A stretch of DNA of 60,679 nt, taken from positions 1-60,679 of the forward strand of contig CACFEM010000002.1 of NCBI GenBank assembly GCA_902565325.1, given 5' to 3'. The first letter of the stretch is position 1; each line of letters starts with the position of its first letter. A model generated the notes under the pieces. It was not told where the DNA came from. It made no database searches and saw nothing but the letters and a program-made list of their open reading frames with translations. The position numbers were made by a program, and so were the translations under genes. This DNA is from an uncultured Pelagibacteraceae bacterium (GTDB lineage Bacteria > Pseudomonadota > Alphaproteobacteria > Pelagibacterales > Pelagibacteraceae). This document shows positions 56,102 through 60,679 of this stretch, piece by piece.

Positions 56102-56848
56102 ATGTATATTCTTGGTGATATTGGCAATACGGAAACAAAATTATGTATTGTTTCAAAAAAAAATAAAATTTTAAAAAAAATTATTTTTTTATCAAAATCT
56201 TTAACCAACAAGCAGCTTAACAGTTTGTTTAAAAAAAATAAAATTCAATTAAATAAAATTGAAAAAATATTATTTTGTAGTGTTGTTCCAAAAACATTTT
56301 CTATAATTAATAAATTTTTATCGAAAAAAGCTAAACTAAAATGCTATGAGGTTAAAAAATTAAACTTAAAATCACTTATAAAAATCAAAGTAGATTATAA
56401 ACAGGTAGGCTCAGATAGAATTACTAATGCAATAAGTTTAATGAATAACAAAAATAATTTTATAATATTAGATTTTGGTACAGCAACAACTTTTGATGTA
56501 CTAATTAGAAACACTTATTTTGGTGGAATTATTGCCCCGGGTGTGAGATTATCTCTTAATACCTTGTCTGATAAAGCAACCTTGATTCCTAAAATAGATT
56601 TAAAAAAGATTAATAAAGTCATTGGCAAAAATACAATCTCTGCTGTTAGATCAGGCTTTTTTTGGGGTTATGCGGGTTTAATTGACAATATTATTAATTT
56701 AATTAATAAGGAGACCGGAGAATCTTTTAAAGTAATTATTACTGGTGGATTTTCAGAATTATTTAAAAACTCAATAAAAACGAAAGCAAGTCACAACCAA
56801 GACATTACAATTAAAGGCTTAATAAAGATTTCAAAATTAATTAAATAA
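56102..56848 (+). CDS. coaX: Type III pantothenate kinase
   Basis: A 248-residue enzyme for the first step of coenzyme A synthesis. The ATP-binding DIGNTETKLCIV at the N-terminus, GSDRITNAISLMN near residue 100 and ILDFGTATTFDVL plus YFGGIIAPGVRLSLNTL are typical of CoaX. It starts two bases after birA. Type III enzymes are insensitive to CoA feedback. Confidence 0.92.
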   Translation: MYILGDIGNTETKLCIVSKKNKILKKIIFLSKSLTNKQLNSLFKKNKIQLNKIEKILFCSVVPKTFSIINKFLSKKAKLKCYEVKKLNLKSLIKIKVDYKQVGSDRITNAISLMNNKNNFIILDFGTATTFDVLIRNTYFGGIIAPGVRLSLNTLSDKATLIPKIDLKKINKVIGKNTISAVRSGFFWGYAGLIDNIINLINKETGESFKVIITGGFSELFKNSIKTKASHNQDITIKGLIKISKLIK

Positions 56849-56849
56849 T

Positions 56850-58508
56850 ATGAAAGATGAACTATTGTTTTGTCCATTAGGTGGATCAGGAGAAATAGGC
56901 ATGAACATGAATTTGTTCGGCTATGGACAGCCTAGTGATCATAAATGGATTATGGTTGATATAGGGGTAACATTTGCAGATGATACCATTCCAGGTGTTG
57001 ATTTAATATATCCAGATCCTGGGTTTATAGTAGAAAGAAAAGATAATTTATTAGGAATAGTTTTAACACACGCTCACGAGGATCACATTGGTGCAATTGC
57101 TCATTTATGGCCAAAATTACAATGTAAAATTTTTGCAACTCCTTTTACGGCTGTATTAATTCGAGAAAAATTTAGAGAAAAACAAATCGATATAACTAAT
57201 TATCTACAGATTGTTGAGTTAAATGGAAAGGTTTCTCTGGATCCATTTGAAATTGAATACATTACATTAACTCATTCTATATTAGAACCAAACGGACTTA
57301 GAATAAAAACTCCCGCAGGAGTTATTTTGCATACTGGAGATTGGAAGGTAGATCCAAATCCTTTGATTGGAGACAATATAAACGAAAAAAGATTAAAGGA
57401 AATTGGTGAAGAAGGCGTGCTAGCAATGATTTGCGATTCAACAAACGTTTTTAGCGCTGGTAGATCAGGTTCAGAATTAGATGTAAGAAAAAATATGTTA
57501 AACGTTATGTCTCGATTAAAAAAAAGAATTATCATAACATCATTTGCTTCCAACGTAGCTAGAATGGAGACAGCTTTTTATTGTGCAGAACAAACAGGAA
57601 GACAAATCTCTTTAGTTGGAAGATCAATGCATCGTATCTATAAAGCTGCACGTCAATGTGGATATTTAAAAAATACAATTGAACCAATTGATCCTAGAGA
57701 AGCTAAAAATTTTTCAAGAGAAAAAATTGTGTATTTATGTACTGGAAGCCAGGGAGAACCAATGGGTGCAATGATGAGAATTTCCAGCTATGTTCATCCA
57801 GATGTTTTTATTGAAAAAGGAGATGCTGTTATTTTTTCTTCGAAAATCATACCTGGTAATGAAAAAAAACTTTATAAACTTCACAACCAACTTGTTAAGG
57901 ATGGAATAGAAGTAATATCTGAAGAAACCGAGTTTGTTCATGTTTCTGGGCATCCAAATAGAGAAGATCTTAAAGAGATGTATCAATGGGTAAAACCTAG
58001 ATGTGTAATACCTGTACACGGTGAACATAGGCACATGATAGAACACATTAATTTTGCAAAAGAAATGCAAGTGCCACATCCAGTTCAAGTTGAAAATGGT
58101 GATATTGTTAAGTTATATCCAGGTGAAAAACCTGAAGTGTATGATAGGGCCCCTAGCGGCAGACTTTATTTAGATGGTAGTGTAAGCGTTGATCCAGATT
58201 CACAATCGATAAAAGATAGGAAAAATTTAAGTGCTAATGGATATCTTGAGGTAACAATAATGATTACACCTAAAGGTAATATACACAATAACCCTATTCT
58301 TTCATTTCGTGGTTTACCTGTAGATGATCGAGATGATTTTGTTTATGGGTTAGAAGAGGAAATAGAGAAAACCTCTAGAACTTTTAAAATTGGAAGTAAA
58401 CAACAAGAACATAATTTTATTGATGCATTAAAAATTGCCTGTAGAAAATTTTCAAAAGAGAGAACAGGGAAAAAACCTTTTACCAATATCAATTTAGTAA
58501 GAATTTAA
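56850..58508 (+). CDS. rnj: Ribonuclease J
   Basis: A 552-residue metallo-beta-lactamase/beta-CASP nuclease. Zinc ligands are in LTHAHEDHIGAIAHLW, HTGDWKVD and HVSGHPNREDLK with VIPVHGEHRHM in the beta-CASP part. It opens with LFCPLGGSGEIGMNMNLFGY. RNase J has endo- and 5'-exonuclease activity and is central to RNA decay where RNase E is limited. It starts one base after the coaX stop, a conserved alphaproteobacterial neighbourhood. Confidence 0.95.
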   Translation: MKDELLFCPLGGSGEIGMNMNLFGYGQPSDHKWIMVDIGVTFADDTIPGVDLIYPDPGFIVERKDNLLGIVLTHAHEDHIGAIAHLWPKLQCKIFATPFTAVLIREKFREKQIDITNYLQIVELNGKVSLDPFEIEYITLTHSILEPNGLRIKTPAGVILHTGDWKVDPNPLIGDNINEKRLKEIGEEGVLAMICDSTNVFSAGRSGSELDVRKNMLNVMSRLKKRIIITSFASNVARMETAFYCAEQTGRQISLVGRSMHRIYKAARQCGYLKNTIEPIDPREAKNFSREKIVYLCTGSQGEPMGAMMRISSYVHPDVFIEKGDAVIFSSKIIPGNEKKLYKLHNQLVKDGIEVISEETEFVHVSGHPNREDLKEMYQWVKPRCVIPVHGEHRHMIEHINFAKEMQVPHPVQVENGDIVKLYPGEKPEVYDRAPSGRLYLDGSVSVDPDSQSIKDRKNLSANGYLEVTIMITPKGNIHNNPILSFRGLPVDDRDDFVYGLEEEIEKTSRTFKIGSKQQEHNFIDALKIACRKFSKERTGKKPFTNINLVRI

Positions 58509-58753
58509 TGAGCGTAACAGGCTTAGCTATTATCTATATAATTATATGGTGGATAGTTTTTTTTGCCATTCTCCCTATAGATGTGAATCGAACAAAGACT
58601 GTAAAAATTGACGGTGAGGATCCTGGTTCACCTGAAAATCCAAAAATGTTGAAAAAATTCCTTTATTGTACTGGAATTACTACTGTCATTTTCATAATAA
58701 TTTACTTATTAATTAAATTTGAATATTTAAATTTAAGAAATATGATTAATTAA
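58508..58753 (+). CDS. DUF1467 family membrane protein
   Basis: An 81-residue protein with two spans (residues about 5-24 and 52-70). The family block is WWIVFFAILPIDV after the first span and DGEDPGSPENPKMLKKFL before the second. It shares its first base with the last base of rnj. DUF1467 genes lie between rnj and proS in many alphaproteobacteria; the function is unknown. Confidence 0.88.
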   Translation: MSVTGLAIIYIIIWWIVFFAILPIDVNRTKTVKIDGEDPGSPENPKMLKKFLYCTGITTVIFIIIYLLIKFEYLNLRNMIN

Positions 58754-58754
58754 G

Positions 58755-60089
58755 ATGCTTTTATCAAATTCATTTATACCAATATTAAAGAACAATCCTT
58801 CAGAAGCAAAAATTAAATCTCATCAATTGATGTTGAGAGTAGGCATGATTAAGCAAGCCTCAGCAGGAATTTATTCATGGTTACCTTTAGGTTTTAAAGT
58901 AATGAAAAAAATAGAAGACATTGTCAGACAAGAACAAAACAAAATTGGAGCTCAAGAAATTTTAATGCCAACAATTCAATCCAGCGAAATATGGAAAGAA
59001 AGTGGTCGTTATGACGATTATGGTGAAGAGATGTTAAGAATAACTGACCGTCAAAATAGAGAAATGCTATATGGACCAACCAATGAAGAGCAAGTTACTG
59101 AAATTTTTAGATCTTCAATAAAATCTTATAAATCACTCCCACAACTTATGTATCATATACAATGGAAGTTCAGAGATGAAATTAGACCTAGATTTGGAAT
59201 TATGCGTGGTAGAGAGTTTTATATGAAAGATGCTTATTCATTTGATGTATCAGATGAAGAAGCTTTTTATTCTTATAATAAATTCTTTCTTTCTTATTTA
59301 AGAACATTTAAAAGATTATCTTTGACAGCAATACCCATGGCTGCTGATACAGGACCTATAGGTGGAAACTTATCTCATGAATTTATTATTCTTGCTGATA
59401 CTGGAGAAAGTAAAATTTTCACAGATAAAAGAATATTTGATCTTGATAGTGATGATACTGAAATAGAAAAAGCGTCATTGGAAATTATGAGAAAAAAATA
59501 TGAACAGTTTTATGCTGTAACTGATGAAAAGTTTAATAAAGAAGAGTTTGAAAAAATTGTTTCTAAGGAAAATCAATTGATCACAAAAGGTATCGAAGTA
59601 GGTCATATATTTTATTTTGGTGACAAATACTCAAAACCAATGGGAGCATCTGTTGATTTACCAGGAGGAAAAAAAGATTTTGTTAAAATGGGTTCTTATG
59701 GAATTGGTGTATCCAGGTTAGTAGGGGCTATAATTGAGGCAAAATATGATGACAAAAATGAAATCATGAAATGGCCATTGTCTGTTGCTCCTTATGATAT
59801 TGCTATAATACCTATGATAAATAAAAATGATACATCAGCTCTAGATAAAGCAAATAATATTAATAAAGAATTACTCAAAAATAATATTGATGCAATCATT
59901 GATGATACAGATGAAAATTTTTCATCTAAAATTAAAAAAATGAATTTAATTGGAGCCCCATATCAAATTATTATTGGTAAGAAAAGCGAAGGTGATTTAT
60001 TAGAGTTTAAAGAAACTGGTGAAGAAACTCAAAATTTACCAATAGATAAAATTATACAAATTATAACTAAACGAAAAAATTCAATTTGA
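58755..60089 (+). CDS. proS: Prolyl-tRNA synthetase, short alphaproteobacterial type
   Basis: A 444-residue class II synthetase. Motif blocks are MRVGMIKQASAGIYSWLPLG written near the N-terminus (residues about 25-46), GPTNEEQVTEIF, FRDEIRPRFGIMRGREFYMKD (motif 2) and GSYGIGVSRLVGAI (motif 3); the anticodon domain begins at about residue 350. The cis-editing insertion found in the long bacterial form is missing, as usual in alphaproteobacteria. Its last four bases overlap the lolC start. Confidence 0.95.
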   Translation: MLLSNSFIPILKNNPSEAKIKSHQLMLRVGMIKQASAGIYSWLPLGFKVMKKIEDIVRQEQNKIGAQEILMPTIQSSEIWKESGRYDDYGEEMLRITDRQNREMLYGPTNEEQVTEIFRSSIKSYKSLPQLMYHIQWKFRDEIRPRFGIMRGREFYMKDAYSFDVSDEEAFYSYNKFFLSYLRTFKRLSLTAIPMAADTGPIGGNLSHEFIILADTGESKIFTDKRIFDLDSDDTEIEKASLEIMRKKYEQFYAVTDEKFNKEEFEKIVSKENQLITKGIEVGHIFYFGDKYSKPMGASVDLPGGKKDFVKMGSYGIGVSRLVGAIIEAKYDDKNEIMKWPLSVAPYDIAIIPMINKNDTSALDKANNINKELLKNNIDAIIDDTDENFSSKIKKMNLIGAPYQIIIGKKSEGDLLEFKETGEETQNLPIDKIIQIITKRKNSI

Positions 60090-60679
60090 TTTCTACTTTA
60101 GAAAAAGAAATTACTTTTAGATTTTTAAAAGCCAGAAAAAAAGACGGTTTTTTGAATGTTATATCAATTTTTTCTTTTATTGGCATAAGCCTAGGTGTTG
60201 CTGTTCTCATCATCGTAATGTCTGTTATGAATGGATTTAGAACTGAATTAATTGACAAGATAGTTGGCTTTAATGCTCATGCAGTCGTCAAACCTTACGA
60301 TAAACCGTTAGCCTCTTTGTCAGATAAAGATTTTGCTAAAGATGTTTTATCAAATGATGGAGAAGCAGTTATTTTTCACAAGAATGGCACCAAAGGTGTT
60401 TTGCTAAAAGGTTATTTGAAAAATGATTTTAAAGATCTAGAAATTTCAAATAATGATAGTTTTTTTGGTTCTAAAAATTTAAATGTAAATACAATTTCTA
60501 TTGGTCGAGATTTAAGTAATATCTTAGGATTAGATATTGGTGATGAGGTTTCTATTACTTCACCTTCAGGAGTTCAAACCTTAGTTGGGTCTTTACCAAA
60601 GCAAAAATTATTTCTTATAACTTCAATATTTGAAAGTGGATTATCAGAATATGATGAAAATATTGCTTATATTAATTTA
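60086..60679 (+). CDS. lolC: Lipoprotein-releasing ABC transporter permease, N-terminal part (cut by window edge)
   Basis: An open frame of 198 codons continues to the last base of the window. It starts at TTG 60086, overlapping the proS stop by four bases, and encodes EITFRFLKARKKDGFLNV, then a membrane span FSFIGISLGVAVLIIVMSVM, MNGFRTELIDKIVGFNAH and a periplasmic domain (residues about 60-198). This is the LolC/LolE pattern of the complex that sends lipoproteins to the outer membrane. LolC and LolE are merged in alphaproteobacteria, so either name is possible. Confidence 0.85.
   Translation, partial: MISTLEKEITFRFLKARKKDGFLNVISIFSFIGISLGVAVLIIVMSVMNGFRTELIDKIVGFNAHAVVKPYDKPLASLSDKDFAKDVLSNDGEAVIFHKNGTKGVLLKGYLKNDFKDLEISNNDSFFGSKNLNVNTISIGRDLSNILGLDIGDEVSITSPSGVQTLVGSLPKQKLFLITSIFESGLSEYDENIAYINL

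Noticed and set aside
57735..58088. Open frame of 117 codons antisense to rnj
   Set aside because: It has no motif and is fully covered by the ribonuclease J active-site region.
1..60679. CRISPR array, insertion sequences or prophage
   Set aside because: No regularly spaced repeats, transposase, integrase or phage structural genes were seen on either strand.

Overview
The window looks like a chromosomal stretch of a SAR11-clade (Pelagibacterales) marine alphaproteobacterium. This is inferred from very AT-rich, tightly packed genes with 1-20 base overlaps, from the gene orders tig-clpP-clpX-lon and nuoA-N-birA-coaX-rnj-DUF1467-proS-lolC, and from an aprMBA operon next to sulfonate-degradation genes. 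No phage, insertion sequence or CRISPR array is visible, and no gene-free stretch exceeds 300 bases.

Layout. (1) 1-1778: end of a p-aminobenzoate (folate) operon, pabB-pabA-pabC-like, followed by an unusual HNH nuclease-HIT hydrolase fusion (1783-2778). (2) 2797-12161: a sulfur block. Sulfolactate sulfo-lyase (suyAB) and sulfoacetaldehyde acetyltransferase (xsc) release sulfite from organosulfonates. AprMBA can oxidise sulfite to APS, and two unrelated exporters (TSUP and YeiH types) can expel sulfite or related anions. A 116-residue and a 44-residue protein of unknown function sit behind aprA. (3) 12154-16776: an SxtJ-DUF5989-SGNH-carbamoyltransferase cassette joined to the end of xsc, with a second SGNH protein convergent to it. 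(4) 16867-27385: a FAD oxidoreductase, an M23 peptidase, two SDR dehydrogenases, TerC, a GMC oxidoreductase, a TRAP transporter (P, Q, M) with a strong hairpin between P and Q, and an NCS1 permease; this is mostly uptake and oxidation of small organic compounds. (5) 27388-34448: small membrane or exported proteins, a thioesterase, a family 5 uracil-DNA glycosylase and a very AT-rich islet of surface-glycan type genes (glycosyltransferase, epimerase, FkbM-like). (6) 34550-40531: tRNA-Leu(UAG), trigger factor, ClpP, ClpX, Lon. (7) 40545-41623: a lone TylF-like methyltransferase and tandem tRNA-Val(UAC)/tRNA-Asp(GUC). (8) 41710-60679: the complete 14-gene complex I operon, then birA, coaX, rnj, a DUF1467 gene, proS and the start of lolC.

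The best candidates for undescribed biology are the HNH-HIT fusion, the two unknown small proteins of the apr operon, the carbamoyltransferase/SGNH cassette, and a patch of GC-rich rare codons inside dctM. All functions are read from protein motifs and gene order by eye; no database search was run.
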